Below are positions 39,038 through 53,065 of a DNA stretch of 64,000 nucleotides, piece after piece. Under the pieces are notes generated by a model. The model was not told the DNA's origin. It worked only from the letters and a program-made list of their open reading frames with translations, and ran no database searches. Source of the stretch: Nematostella vectensis (taxonomy: Eukaryota > Cnidaria > Anthozoa > Actiniaria > Edwardsiidae); the NCBI RefSeq assembly GCF_932526225.1, contig NC_064047.1, forward strand, positions 5,703,501 through 5,767,500. Direction: 5' to 3'. Position 1 is the stretch's first letter. Each line of letters begins with the position of its first letter. The translations under genes and the position numbers were made by a program.

Positions 39038-42000
39038 TCAGCGTTTGTGCCTTCTATTGCAGCTAAGGCACGTGAGTCTGACATTCCACTTTTAGTGACC
39101 CTGACTGTCGTCCAGCCTGTCGATATTGAAGCATTGGGAATGGCTATTGGTGTACCCCTGAAGCAGAAGCTGAGTGCCACAGACCGTGCACTTCTTTTCC
39201 GCGTCAGCAATCATGCCGAGTACGTGGTCTACCGTCAGAACGTGGTGCGATCCCGTGTCCTTTGTGCGACCCTTTTGCCTGTCGTCTATAGCGTATCGCT
39301 TGATTCGCGCTATAATGAGCTCTTCACTGGGCGTAGCCTGCAGTCCTGTGGGAACCAAGGCACCGGGGGTGTTATCGGGGGGGATCACGCGGACTATCTG
39401 GTCGGCGCGCCGCACGCGGAAGATGCCGGTGTATACAGCATTCGTGATCCAGCCCTCTAAGCTGTGGTCTATGATAAACAGACGTCTTGGGGTCTGGATA
39501 GTCTTGCCCTGCACCGGGTGGACGGTTCCCCAGCCCGCATATTTCCACTCGAGGGGAAGCCCGTTAAGGACCGCGTCGAGAGGAACCTCGACTACCGTGC
39601 CTTTGTACGCGTCGACCTTCTCACCCCTTTTGCCTGGCACGGGCACTGGCCGCCCTTGCTTGCGATAACGATGCGCGATGCTAGGATCGGGGTCAAAGCG
39701 GATGGTTGCTGGCAATCGGGGGTAGTTTTTCCTGTGATGCTCTATCAATCGCTGCTGAACAAGAGCCCCCATCTTGTTGGTCGAGCACACCCACATATCG
39801 CTTGGGTGGGCCTGCTCGATCGCCGCGTCGAACGCCACCCCATCCCACTCCTCTCGAAACACCTCAAGCTGTTGGGAATCTGGCTGACACCAAATCCGGC
39901 CGTTTATGTCATGGAGCCTGGAGGAGGGCGCGGCAGAGCCGCAGTCGCATGTACTGTACGGCTTTCCGCAGTCTTCACACAGGCAGCGGTAGTCGGACTC
40001 GAACCAGCGGATGTTCCCTTGTGCCCACTCCTTGAGCATATCGTGAGGCCCCTCTTTATCCCCCAGGGCGGGACCTGCCCATAGTCGCCACAACACACTA
40101 CCTGACACGGCCGCGCGGCGAGATACCCTAGGATGGCGCGTAGCACTTTAGTCTGTACCTTCCAGCACTCGTCAATGATGATTACTTCTGCGAGACGGTC
40201 GAGTTTGTGCCCCAGCTCGGAAGGTCTCCACTCCTCTATCGGCTTCTCCGCTGGTATGCAGAGGTAGTGGTGGTAGGTTTGAGCCTTCACCGCGAGGCGC
40301 GGGTTATTGCGATGGTCGTTCTCGGGGGTGAGCACCACAACGTTGCGGCCGCGGAACATGCTCACCGCCCACTCGGTCTTCCCCGATCCTCCTTGGCCGG
40401 CTAGATACATCTTTGCAGAGGTTGCAGCCACTAGATCGCACGGCAGACTCGGCGCAGTGCTTGGCTCCTTGGCCAAGCTCCCCGACTTCTTCGGACCCCA
40501 AGCCGCTTTGGGTCGCCACTCGTACCCAGGCTTCTTGTGGCGCCACTCTCCATACCTCGGATTTCGCTCCACGAGCATTACACCACTGGGCACCGCCTTT
40601 GCGTATATGGCATCTGTGCACACCCGGAGGACGTCTTCGCGAGGAATCCGCCTCAACATGCGTCGCAACGCTATGTTTGTGTACGCCAAGACGAAGGCCC
40701 TGATATGGTACCATTGTGAGCGTCGGACACCGTCTTTGTATTGGATCAGATGAGCCCCGTCGGCGTGCTCGAAGTTAAAAAAAGTGGTCGGTGCCCGAAA
40801 GGAGGTTTGTCAGATACGCAGCTTCTTCACGGTCGCGGACTGAGATCGAGGACTCGTCGCCATGGCGAGCGCACTTGCCTACGAAACGGACAGCGAGATC
40901 TCGACCCTTAGGATACTGCGAGTCTTCGCCGCCGGGGCGGCACGCGATGGAGTGGGGGAACTTGATGGAGTCCTTTTTTCCGACGCTATACAACACCTCC
41001 CTCGCCGTGGTCATGACGAGGTCACCCGAGCCCAACAGGTCCTTGAGCTCTGGCGTGGTGATCCAGCCCTCGTTTTGTTCCAAGTGCTGTCCTACCCTCC
41101 CGGAAGTGTAGGGGTGGCAGGCCTCAGAGAACTCCCACTCGGTCAGCTGAATGGCCCCGGTTAGTTGAAGAACCTCGCTCAATGGCCGTCCCACAACATC
41201 CGCGATACGATACACGTTCGTAGGGAAGCCGTATTTCCGTACCAAATCAATGGCGTCCGAGGCGCCGCCGGAGAGACTGTCCTCGCATCCTAGGTACGCC
41301 GCACGCATGTCGATGTGCGCATGGGGCTGCGCCCCTAAGTTTTCCTTGCTATTCCACACTTTGGACTCAACCTGCGCCGCTCGCCAGACGTCCCTGTATT
41401 TAAGAGGCGTTGGCCTGATGTTCTCTCTTTGGTCCACTTCTTGAAGCGATACCCTATTGCACCGCCCATCAAGTGCGTAGCTTCGGTGTACTCTTGGTGG
41501 GCTGGGTGATCATCAGGGAGCCATTGAGGATCATATCCTGTCTCGTCTGTAAACGCCCTGTCGATAGCCGCTCCGCCCTGTCCCGATCGGTACAGTTTGC
41601 CTTCGTGCGTGACTATAACGCGCCCGCACAGCCAGATCCTCGTGCTTCTGGGGATCGCCCTGTTTATAAAGCGAATGAGAACCTCTCGCACTTTCGCCTC
41701 GCGCGTTTTTGTGGCGGCACTGGTAGCGCGAAGCGCTGCCTTCTCCTGACATAACGAACGAAGCTCCCCCTCAGCCTCGAATCTAGGCCGTGGACGCTCG
41801 TGATCGCAGGTGGTTCGGTCGGAAGCTCCGCCCAGGCGTGGTTATTGTGGCAAGGGATGGTGATCCTCGTCTTAGTCTTGTACTTCCCCGAGTCCCACAT
41901 AACGTTGCCCAGGGCGTCCACGGCTACTTGCTTTACCTCGAGCTTCTTTTCTATCTCAAAGAGGTCTTCTTTGGTGCATCCCGTAGTGGCCAGCTTCTTG

Positions 42001-42540
42001 TCAAATCGCTCGAGGATCCTGCGTGTCTTGGTTAGACCGAGGGAGCGCGAGGTGCCGCGATTCCTCAAGAAGTCGGCAACATAACTCACAACACAGTTAG
42101 CGAAGGTGTCACCCCCCTCTCGCTCAAACATTGGCCCAGGCTCACCATTTTGCTCAGGTAAAGGGCGAAGCTCGTATCTCACGTAGACGAGGTACTCTCG
42201 TCCTTTCTCCCAAATACCCGCATCGATGCCGTCCAGGGCGCCGACTGCGATTCGGTCCCCTCTTTTGACTAATGACCCACCAATCTTGTGCTCCGAGCGC
42301 CCTTCCTCCTCTGTGATTGGCGCCAATGGCTCTGCGGGGGCCTTAACAACGACCGTAAAGAGTCTGTAACGCCGGTCGGGGTCTACCATCTTTTTGGTTT
42401 GGGTGTTGCCGGTGGCAACAGTGCGTTTGCCCGCAGAGACTCTCGCTCGTGCGAGACCCATCACACCGAGCCATCGTCATTAATATCAGGCCCCCGCATA
42501 ACCGGCTTTAGAGCAATGACACCTGCTCCACCAAGATCTC
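39035..42540 (-). pseudogene. Giant replication-type protein: SF1 helicase plus HNH-type nuclease
   Basis: Read right to left in successive frames (about 42540-42470, 42464-41780, 41780-41430, 41437-40775, 40770-40080, 40070-39092, then past a TAA at 39092-39094 to about 39035). Helicase motifs: Walker A GQGGSGKT (40375-40398), Walker B IIIDE (40168-40182), motif III CGDYGQ (40075-40092), motif V VHPVQGKTI (residues 196-204 of the 40108-39092 frame) and motif VI-like YTGIFRVRR. A Cys cluster (CLCEDCGKP...CDC) is inserted between motifs III and V. At the C terminus, CTVC, FNIDRLDD and, after the stop, a CxxC at 39059-39070 make an HNH-type zinc nuclease. The ~700 residues before Walker A include HIDMRAAYL and VCTDAIYAK, possibly degenerate family B polymerase motifs A and C; this is a guess. 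At least five frame breaks. Confidence 0.7.
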
Positions 42541-42564
42541 GTATCTCCTGGTAAACACCGGCGC

Positions 42565-42864
42565 TTATGTCTTGGCCCCGAAGAGTGGCATCCACGCTTG
42601 GAACCGAAGATGGGTGCCGCCGACGAAGAGAGAATAGTACTTCTCGGGGTCTAAGCCCTCTGGGCCCTTCTGCTCCAGCAGAGGGTCGAACTCGCGCCAG
42701 ACTTCCTCTGGCCGCGAGCTCGCCGGTATGAGCGGCTTAAGCAGCTTGCGCTTGGCATCCTCGGGGATGCCCTCGTCCAGGATGTTCTGGACCAGACCTG
42801 CCAGTACGGCGGGCGCCTCTTTGTCAGGCATGCTATTGAGAATCTCCTCTATGTAAGCGTCCAT
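42565..42864 (-). CDS. Small acidic element protein, 99 residues
   Basis: Intact frame ATG 42862-42864 to TAA 42565-42567. Mostly helical and acidic (DKEAPAVLAGLVQNIL), ending near WMPLFG. It lies just upstream of the giant helicase gene; a different frame overlapping its end (GQDISAGVYQEI) runs on into that gene, so it may be the N-terminal portion separated by a frameshift. Not recognised. Confidence 0.45.
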   Translation of the reverse strand: MDAYIEEILNSMPDKEAPAVLAGLVQNILDEGIPEDAKRKLLKPLIPASSRPEEVWREFDPLLEQKGPEGLDPEKYYSLFVGGTHLRFQAWMPLFGAKT

Positions 42865-43116
42865 GTTTGGGTATGCCTTGTGCCACCCAGTCTCTAATTG
42901 CCAGTATCGCAGCCCTGCGGTATCAGACAGGACGGGTATTTGGGTATGCCTTGTGCCACCCAGTCTCTAATTGCCCGTATCGCAGCCCTGCGGTATCAGA
43001 CAGGACGGGTATTTGGGTATGCCTTGTGCCACCCAGTCTCTTATTGCCCGTATCGCAGCTGGCGGGACTGGGTGTTTGAGTATGCCTTGCGCCACCCAGT
43101 CCCGCCGGCTGCGATA
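42865..43116. repeat. ~73-bp tandem repeats and a 24-bp-arm hairpin upstream of the replication gene
   Basis: Units begin at 42865, 42939, 43012 and 43075 ('tttgggtatgccttgtgcca'). 43051-43074 and 43093-43116 are inverted copies with one mismatch around an 18-base loop. Position 5' to the minus-strand gene suggests a control region or origin. Confidence 0.75.
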
Positions 43117-43119
43117 TCA

Positions 43120-43473
43120 GACAGGACGAGTGCGAACCATTCCCGAGCGCGCCTCTCGGTGCCGCGCATCCTCTGCCCTACACGATTCGCCCCGCAGGGG
43201 CGGCACAACCGCGTCTCCGAATGCGTCCCTATGCCGCAAATCCTACACGGCACGGGGAGGGGGCCTGCTCTTACGGAGCCTTTGGAGGTGCACCTTGCAG
43301 TAGGTGTCCATGCACCTCTGGCCACACGTGTTTGCATGGCCGACCTTTAGCCACCTGCAGTAATCTTTTCCGCACTTCATCCTTCGAATGCTATGCACAT
43401 GTGTATATATACGTACGTATGCACATGTGCATATACTACAGAAAAGACGGGGGTCTAATTGCAAGGTTCCCAC
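43120..43473 (-). pseudogene. Cys-rich (zinc-binding) small element protein, frameshifted
   Basis: Two minus frames (43473-43243, 43337-43120) join near a C-run at about 43250. The first has CGKDYC, CGQRC and YCKVH; the second has CRICG and CRPCG, giving at least five Cys-x2-3-Cys knuckles. This is probably one zinc-binding protein of about 110 residues. No named family recognised. Confidence 0.45.
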
Positions 43474-43580
43474 TTCTATGAAAGGCCCCAGTCCCGCTGC
43501 TGTCGATAGACAGCGGATTAATGATTGCTAACCATTGCTAATTATTAGTCTACGCGAAGTGTGTTTTGCGTAGATTAAAA

Positions 43581-43636
43581 ATTGCTAATTATTAATCTAC
43601 GCGGAGTGGTCCCGACGTAGATTGATAATTAGCAAT
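43581..43636. promoter_or_regulatory. 21-bp inverted repeat, candidate control site or origin of the element
   Basis: Arms 43581-43601 and 43616-43636 (ATTGCTAATTAT... / ...ATAATTAGCAAT) with one mismatch and a 14-base loop. A partial third copy lies at about 43536-43556, and palindromes GCTGTCGATAGACAGC (about 43499) and ATGCACATGTGCAT (about 43419) are close by. Confidence 0.4.
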
Positions 43637-43676
43637 TGTTAATCTATGAAAATCCAACCCCCCCCCCCTACGGTGT

Positions 43677-44088
43677 CTATGAAAATCCAACCCCCCCCCC
43701 CCCTTCATCTCCGCTCGATCCGCTCTCACTTATTTGAGAACGCGAAACCTCTTGTGCACCCGAGCCGTCTTCGTACCAGGTCTCCTCTATTGTGGTCTGG
43801 AGCTTTGAAAAACTATCTTGCATACTTTCTTGGAGATTAATAATGGAGTCTGAGATCAAACTGCCAAATTTCATGAGTTTGCTCTGCTCATTTGTCGAGG
43901 CTGGTGGCGTGGTTTCGGCCGTTTTCCCATATGGCTGGTGCGCCTTGACTTCCCGCCACTTCTTTTGTGGCGCTTTGTGTGCCTTTTTTGGCTCCACTCT
44001 CCTTCGCCAAAGGAGTACTTGCCTCGCTCATGTCACTGGGAATGAATCTCCTTTCTTTCCCTTGTTTTTTATCTGAATTCGCAGACAT
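43677..44088 (-). pseudogene. Element protein with Lys-rich N terminus and coiled coil, frameshifted
   Basis: Frame 44088-43888 starts with ATG and a Lys/Ser-rich stretch; frame 43997-43677 continues with a helix (SLISDSIINLQESMQDSFSKL) and an acidic Ser/Gly tail ending in a homopolymer-derived Gly run. The two probably formed one ~130-residue protein, broken near 43990. This is the rightmost gene I can assign to the element; no terminal repeat found beyond it. Confidence 0.4.
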
Positions 44089-44199
44089 GTCTTTCCGCGA
44101 GATTTCTCTACGGCCACGCCGTGAAGTTCAGTCACCGCTCGCCAAAGTTTGTGCGGGAAGAAAAAGGTCGTAGTTCTTTCCCAAAGTTTTTTGGCGGTT

Positions 44200-46106
44200 G
44201 ATGCGTGACTGTTTATCACTATGTACACTTCTGCGAAGTGTCTAAACTATTTTTCACTTCTACGAAGTGCAAATATGATCAAGGACACGTCCCTGACAGA
44301 CGTTTGACTGTCGTTGCACCGAAGGCAAACGTGCACTGAAGTTGCGCATGCGCATCGTTGCTATCTCACTTGGTCCCTCAATGTGGTGACGCAGAAGAAT
44401 CGCCATAAATACGATAATACTCAAAACATTTTTTGCTTATTTTATATTTTATTACAAACCCCAGTGGGAGACCGGAGTTCCAAGAAAGAAAGAATCAGCT
44501 CCCATCCATGTCTATATATCATCTGTCTTTGCATCTGTTTCTATATTCCTTTAAATTTCAAAGCAAATACACCCAAAGGAATGTTTGGCCATAGCCCCGC
44601 TTGTTACACCCATGGTATTCTAAAAGTTAACCAGATAGCCGTAGTCTTGCCTGAAGGAGTAATTCAAACAGCACCAGAAATATAGGGGCAGCTTATTGTT
44701 TTACAAGAGTAGCTGTTGGAAAACAATTTGGTGAACTAAGTATATCTATTGACTTTTTAGATTATTGTTTGAAAATTACTATATCCTAAAAACTGTTTTG
44801 ACCCCCCATTTTCTGAATTCTATGACAGTGCTAGCTCTTCTGTGAATTATATCTGTTATTTGTATTCACCAAACCAGTGGATAGTGCATTTCGGACGATT
44901 TGCTTGGCTGAGAACTGTTTGCAAAACAGTGAATATCCAATGCTATTCACTGTTTTGAGCCGGCGCGCGCTATTCATATCTTGTCGCGGTGACAACCTTG
45001 TATATTTTTTTTGAATTTAGTAAATAAAATGTTTTTTGATCCTACTGGTTTGGTGAATACTAAAACAACTATTCCCCTCAGTCTCGGTGAACAGAGTAGG
45101 ATATATACCCCGACGCTATTATATAAGCATTATTTGCTTATTCAGATTTTATTAGAAACTAGCAAGGTCTCCGGTGGGAGATAGACCCGAAGCAATAATT
45201 CGGACAGCATAAGAAATATAGGGGGTGGTTGGGGGGCACCCCATTGTCTTACGACAATGTATATCTTTTGAGTTCCCCGATTATTTTTTTAAAATTGACA
45301 TATCTTAATCAAAACCACGGTCGTGGAAAACTTGTGGCTGCTTATTTAAGACTTGTTTCCATAATAGTTCAGTTCGCAGAGCGCCGTGTTTTCAAATCAG
45401 ACCGAAACATAAGTTACAGGTTCCCCCGTCTGGGTAACCTGAGTATCAGGCTTTTTAGGAAGGGGGGTATCAGAAAGGACACGCAATGGGACGGAGAAAA
45501 GAAAAGCAGGCCAAGCACGCGCATTGGGGGAAAGGGTCAGAAAGGAAAGCGCTATTTTTCGTCCACTCTTCTCGTTATAGCTGTTTGAATTTATATCTCT
45601 TGACATCTCCCCTGTAACTTTAATTTTCAAACAATGGTTTGCTCATGATGTTCTTTCCCAATGTCCACTATTTTGGAATAAGGTGTATAATGTTTTTTCA
45701 ATGTGCGATCAATTTTTTTTTTAATCTGTTTAATATTTCAAGGGGGTTGAGAAGACTATAGGTGTGAGACAAAAAAAATATATATAATAAAGTCAACTCC
45801 ACTTTATTATTTTTTGAAACATGAAGAGGTGATGTGGTATTATAACTTGTTAACTATAAAAATACAGTAATTTCAAAAGGAACTACTTTCGCACAACACG
45901 AACCAGAACTCACTACGTATGAGAATCCAAATGAGATAATTTGACCATTTTGTCATCACTTCAGTACTTCATTACGTCAAGCCATGAAAAAGGAAAAAGT
46001 ATTTAGTACTAAACAGTACAGAAGTAGTTGATATGTGAAGCCGATGTACGTTTCAAATCACATTACGATTGGTTGTTTTGCTAATCATGCCTAGACCAAC
46101 CTGAAA
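44200..46106. other. Gene-free stretch with dispersed repeats
   Basis: Inverted CACTTCTRCGAAGTG copies lie at 44227-44270. 44430-44720 and 45125-45240 share 'tattttattacaaa' and 'cagcaccagaaatatagggg'-like stretches, an old dispersed repeat. No supported ORF. Confidence 0.4.
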
Positions 46107-46370
46107 ATGGCATTGGCTTCACACAACTATTTCTCACTAAATAGTACTAAATATAAATACTATTTTCTTTTTCACAGATTTACTAGAATTGGACCACTTA
46201 AATCTTTAATGGAATCTCTAGATTACTATCATAGTTTAAAAAGTCCAACATTTGTCCCTGCAGGAAGCTTGATAGACCAAGTCTATATCAAAAATAAATT
46301 TGAAGAAATACAAACCTCTATCGTCCCTGTTTATTATACTGATCATGACGCTGTAAAGATCTCAATATAA
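46107..46370 (+). mobile_element. Possible endonuclease (EEP) domain fragment of a transposable element
   Basis: The frame after a 'ttttcacag' stretch (about 46177) reads GSLIDQVYIKN...VPVYYTDHDAVKISI and stops at 46368-46370. The LIDQVYI and YTDHDAV phrases resemble the SDH motif of endonuclease/exonuclease/phosphatase domains of LINEs or Helentron-type Helitrons. The rest of the domain is absent. Confidence 0.4.
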
Positions 46371-48226
46371 TGATAATTAGTTTATACAATACGTATGATC
46401 AAGAGAAGAGAATAAATATAAATCAAAATACCCAAACAGTTAGGATAGTTAACCAGATAAAGTAATAACAGTGCACCAAAAAACTGGTAATAAGACTTCT
46501 TCAGAGTAGATTAAGAAAATAGACTAAGAAAATAGAGATACTACTTTGTTGACACATGACTTCAAACATTTAAAACAATTGCTTTAGAGAGTAAGGCCAG
46601 TGCTACATACAAGGAAGCTAATGTACATAGAGTGCAAATAATTGGGCAAGGGGAGGGGAGGGGAGGGGAGGGGCATCAACTCTCTAAACTTTACTGAGAG
46701 ATCCAAGATTGTTTGCTTACAAGACTCACAATTTTGTTTTTTTTTTCATTCAATTTATCCTGTTAAAGGATTTTTTTTTTCAAAGACTTAACATAGAATC
46801 CATGGTTTTTTGATGAACCAAAAAATTGTGGCATACCTAAAAGCAAGGTTTATCAAGCCCAATGGTTGACGCCCCTGAATGTGATTCTATTTAGCAGCTG
46901 GATAACTCACATCATCCCCAGTCACTTCTAAAATTAGGTGAGTACTCTGGTTTAGAAAAAGCTATTCACACCCACATGCTTACTAACCAAAATGTTTCTT
47001 TCTTTCTTACAGATTCACAAAATTAAAAATAATTGCAAAGAAAATCAGCCCAAAATTTATATCCAACAATTGTGAACAAGGTACTAAAAGTAATGCGAAG
47101 AGACGAAAAGATGGATGAATGAAAGACAGTGCTTCAATACACTGGGGAGAAACTCAATGAAAAAAGGAATTCCACAGTACAGTGCCATACTTATCTTCTA
47201 TGGGCAAGATGTACATGGTGGTACTCTGTTATAATCAAATTATGCAAAGACAACAAAGGAAAGCAATGCATATCTTATATCCTCCCTGGGTTGATGAGCC
47301 ACACAATGGTATTACTACACTGGGAGAAAAATATCTACTCCAAAACTACTAATAAGATGATATTGAAATGAAGCAAGAAACATAAATTACTTACTGTGTG
47401 CTGTGATGCTAGAAATGCTATAACTGCAGGAAATGTGAACCTACTGTACCTCACAAGAAAAACTGCCAATTGAAGAAATCATCTAATGGATTATATTTGC
47501 CCATGGGAAATATTACAGATATAGCAAACTTATTGATTTGATGAAGGAAGCATTAAATGAAGGAGTCAACTTCGACTATATATAAAGTACTGTGTGGGTA
47601 CCTATTGCTACTAAACATGATTGCATCGCAGTTAAAATAAGCATTCTACCTTGATAAAGGAAAAGAGTACTCATCAAATCGTCACTTCCAAACACATGTG
47701 TTGGATCAAGAAATATAATGCAATGGTGCAATCTCTATTAACTCTGACAGGAAACGGGTCGGATGTTGCAACCCTCTGGAATTTCTTCAATGAATTCAAA
47801 ATACACAAAAATGATGAAAAAAGAACGAAAAACAATAACTCACTCAGTTAATATATAGCATATTACTCCCCGCCGAATTCCAATAACGTCGGCATTATCA
47901 CAATGGTAGAAACCTAATGATTCTCATGTCACACAAGAAAGACGAAAGACGATGTACCAGGAAAATGTTGACACTAGAAGAAAATTTACACTTAAGACTG
48001 TATATTGCAATACATATGTTAGCTTAATTATTCTTAGCATTTACATTCTATAATAAAGCATTGTGTCCGTTTACCTTTGTTTTATTCTCGGCAAAAGTAC
48101 CCATAACATTTTTGGCTGGTTCAAAATGGCCGCCAGTTTCCGCCGGTTTGGCAGTTTATCATTACGTCACACGTCAGAACACAGGAACCCCAACAAATTG
48201 CCGAGGCATAGGGGGTCTATCTTCAT
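46371..48226. other. AT-rich spacer, no gene seen
   Basis: 46651-46675 is a run of GGGGA repeats able to form a G-quadruplex. Other ORFs are short and uncharacteristic. Confidence 0.45.
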
Positions 48227-48314
48227 CTAGCCTCCTTTGCAGCCGCTCTTTGTGTTGGTCATGGAGGATCTGGGTTCGACACAGAGAGCGCCTGCAAGCT
48301 GCAAAGGAGGCTAG
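48227..48314. mobile_element. 88-bp foldback MITE
   Basis: CTAGCCTCCTTTGCAGC and its perfect reverse complement bound the element. The flanking TCTTCAT is duplicated on both sides (48220-48226, 48315-48321). Confidence 0.8.
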
Positions 48315-48656
48315 TCTTCATCGTTCCTAGACCCTCCTCCGCCCTCCGCTGTTTGTTTTTGTTTCTTGTCAGCCGAGCCTGCACGCAGGCTCTAGTTTAA
48401 TAGAAAATAGGCAAAATGACGATTTTTTTATAGAATAAATTTCCCGGGGCGATAAAAATCGCTAAAAAGCGGGAGATTTGGTGCTCAACGCGGGAGAGCG
48501 GGAGAAGGGGTCCAAAATCTTGAGACTCCTGCTAATGCGGGAGTGTTGAGAGGTATGCCAAATGTTAAGAACATGATAATAACATGTTGAGGCTCAGATA
48601 GCAGAATTTTTTTCTATTTTAGTCCATATGCGTTCTACATTAATGGAGCTTTTCCC
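48315..48656. other. Spacer left of duplication copy B
   Basis: No gene. A 'gagcctgcacgcaggctcta' stretch at about 48375 matches the end of the MITE at 55386. Confidence 0.4.
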
Positions 48657-48786
48657 GGTATGACTTTAACGGTTGAAGAAAGAAAGCGCTGGATCCTCAA
48701 GCAAGCATGGCCTTTTCGTAGTAGTCGTCTTTACCTAACAGAGGGACTCGTAGAAACAACAGTCTTCTAATAGATTTTCCCGCAGA

Positions 48787-49155
48787 CTGATTATTGCACG
48801 GCTCTTACCAATGCAGGGCTCATGTCCTTATCTGCTCGCCGTGACTGATTATTGCACGGCTCTTACCAATGCAGGGCTCATGTCCTTATCTGCTCGCTGT
48901 AATAGCCTCTGTGAGAGTTTTGTCACCAAAGCGAAGATATCGCCTCCTCTAAACTATATCATTCCTAAAGCTACAGAAGTCAACCATAGCTACTCACTCC
49001 GGTCTGGCTACATGCGTACCGATAGGTTTCAAGGAAATACAGACAGGTTTAATAATTTTGTTAGTGTGCGATTTCAGTAATATTGCGTAAAGTAGTGGCG
49101 TGCATGACCCTTCACTGTAATTCAGACTTTTGTCTGCGAGAGTGTCGTAATAATC

Positions 49156-49185
<30 letters not shown>
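48787..49185 (+). mobile_element. LINE 3'-end fragment with (TTA)n tail
   Basis: The frame ending TAA at 49078-49080 reads YSLRSGYMRTDR...RFNNFVSVRF, the same C-terminal signature as the LINE at 35.8 kb. A 3' UTR of ~80 bp and ~9 copies of TTA follow. A 57-bp tandem duplication sits at 48787-48904. The insertion split the start of duplication copy B. Confidence 0.7.
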
Positions 49186-49186
<1 letters not shown>

Positions 49187-49189
49187 GAA

Positions 49190-49690
49190 AGTCATAGCAA
49201 CATCAGTCTTTTAACAGAGGGAGTCATAGCAACATCAGTCTCCTAACAAAGGGAGTCATAGCAACATCAATCTCCTAACAGAGGGAGTCATAGCAACATC
49301 AGTCTCCTAACAGAGGGAGTCATAGCAACATCAATCTCCTAACAGAGGGAGTCATAGCAACACCAGTCTCCTAACAAATGGAGTCATAGCAACATCAGTC
49401 TCTTAACAGAGGTAGTCATAGCAACATCAGTCTCCTAACAGAGGGAGTCATAGCAACATCAGTCTTCTAACAGAGGGAGTCATAGCAACATCAGTCTCCT
49501 AACAGAGGGAGTCATAGCAACATCAGTCTCCTAAAAGAGGGAGTCATAGCAACATCAGTCTCCTAACAGAGGAAGTCATATCAACATCAGTCTCCTAACA
49601 GAGGGAGTCATATCAACATCAGTCTCCTAACAGAGGAAGTCATATCAACATCAGTCTCCTAACAGAGGAAGTCATATCAACAGCAGTCTT
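49190..49690. repeat. ~32-bp minisatellite, copy B
   Basis: About 16 units of the same repeat as 24885-25375, with different variant order. Confidence 0.9.
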
Positions 49691-50179
49691 CCTTCATCAG
49701 AAACCTGAGTAGTATTGACTAGTACCAGTGGTTGTCATTAATCTCCTAGCAACACGTAAAACCTTTGTATGTATCAGTAGCCTCTAACTAAACTAGCTAG
49801 TAAGCTGAAGTTTTGCCACACAGCTTAGTAGACTCTAGGAGAAACTCACCTAAACAGAACAAATAGGGACCTAAGATCTTTGCCATTAAAAAACAAAATC
49901 GTTTTGCGAGGTTATTGAACATAAATTCACAAAAAAAAATTCACATACCCACGAAAAATGTGTCTTGTCCTGTTACATATTGTTTTACGGGTTTATTAAA
50001 ACCACTCCATTCTACGGGTTTTTAAAACAGAGTTTACCGTAATTTAGCCCAGTTATTGACCCGTTATGAGGCTACAAACGTGTAGGTTGCACTTGATAGC
50101 AAGTGCCATCTTTTGTCCGTCACGAACATGAAAGTCAGTTCTTCTGCGATAGAAACCTTTTGCAGGGCCCGCAAAGACT

Positions 50180-50755
50180 GCTGGGCATCTGAGCATGAAG
50201 TATTGTGTTGCCGCATTCTATAAAGTCAACATTATTCATTCCTGGGCTATTTTCTATGCTCTTTTTCAAATTAATCTGAACAGAATATTAGAAATATCTA
50301 TTTTATATTACAAATATAAACGTTATTTTCAAAAAGAAAAAGTGTTACTAGTTTGCATGATATGTTATCACATAAGGCAATAAATAATCATGTTACTAAC
50401 TCTTCCAAAGATACATTTTTGGCACAATAAATCATTCAAATGCTTATTATATACTTAATTTCAGTCTGGGCATCTGAGCATGAAGGATCGTGTTGCCGCA
50501 TTCTATAAAGTCAACATTATTCATTCCTGGGCTATTTTCTTTGCTCTTTTTCAAATTAATCTGAACAGAATATTAGAAATATCTATTTTATATCACAAAT
50601 ATAAACGTTATTTTCAAAAAGAAAAAGTGTTACTAGTTTGCATGATATGTTATCACATAAGGCAATAAATAATCATGTTACTAACTCTTCCAAAGATACA
50701 TTTTTGGCACAATAAATCATTCAAATGCTTATTATATACTTAATTTCAGTTAATC
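50180..50755. repeat. 285-bp tandem duplication
   Basis: 50181-50465 and 50466-50750 are nearly identical ('gcatctgagcatgaag' start). Each carries the same 62-codon frame, likely fortuitous. Confidence 0.85.
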
Positions 50756-50879
50756 AAAATAATAATATTGCATATTCTATACACAACACCACATAACCTT
50801 GTTATGCTGCAAAATCAGTCTTTATGAGATCAGTCTTTTCCAGAGCTAACAGGTTTCCTGAGCATACAATTAAGTTTTA

Positions 50880-53065
<2,186 letters not shown>

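Noticed and set aside
39174-40753. Long plus-strand ORFs (up to 206 codons)
   Set aside because: Antisense of the helicase gene, whose minus-strand motifs are unmistakable.
37007-44200. Canonical Polinton/Maverick
   Set aside because: No capsid, packaging ATPase, protease or clear family B polymerase recognised, and no terminal repeats found.
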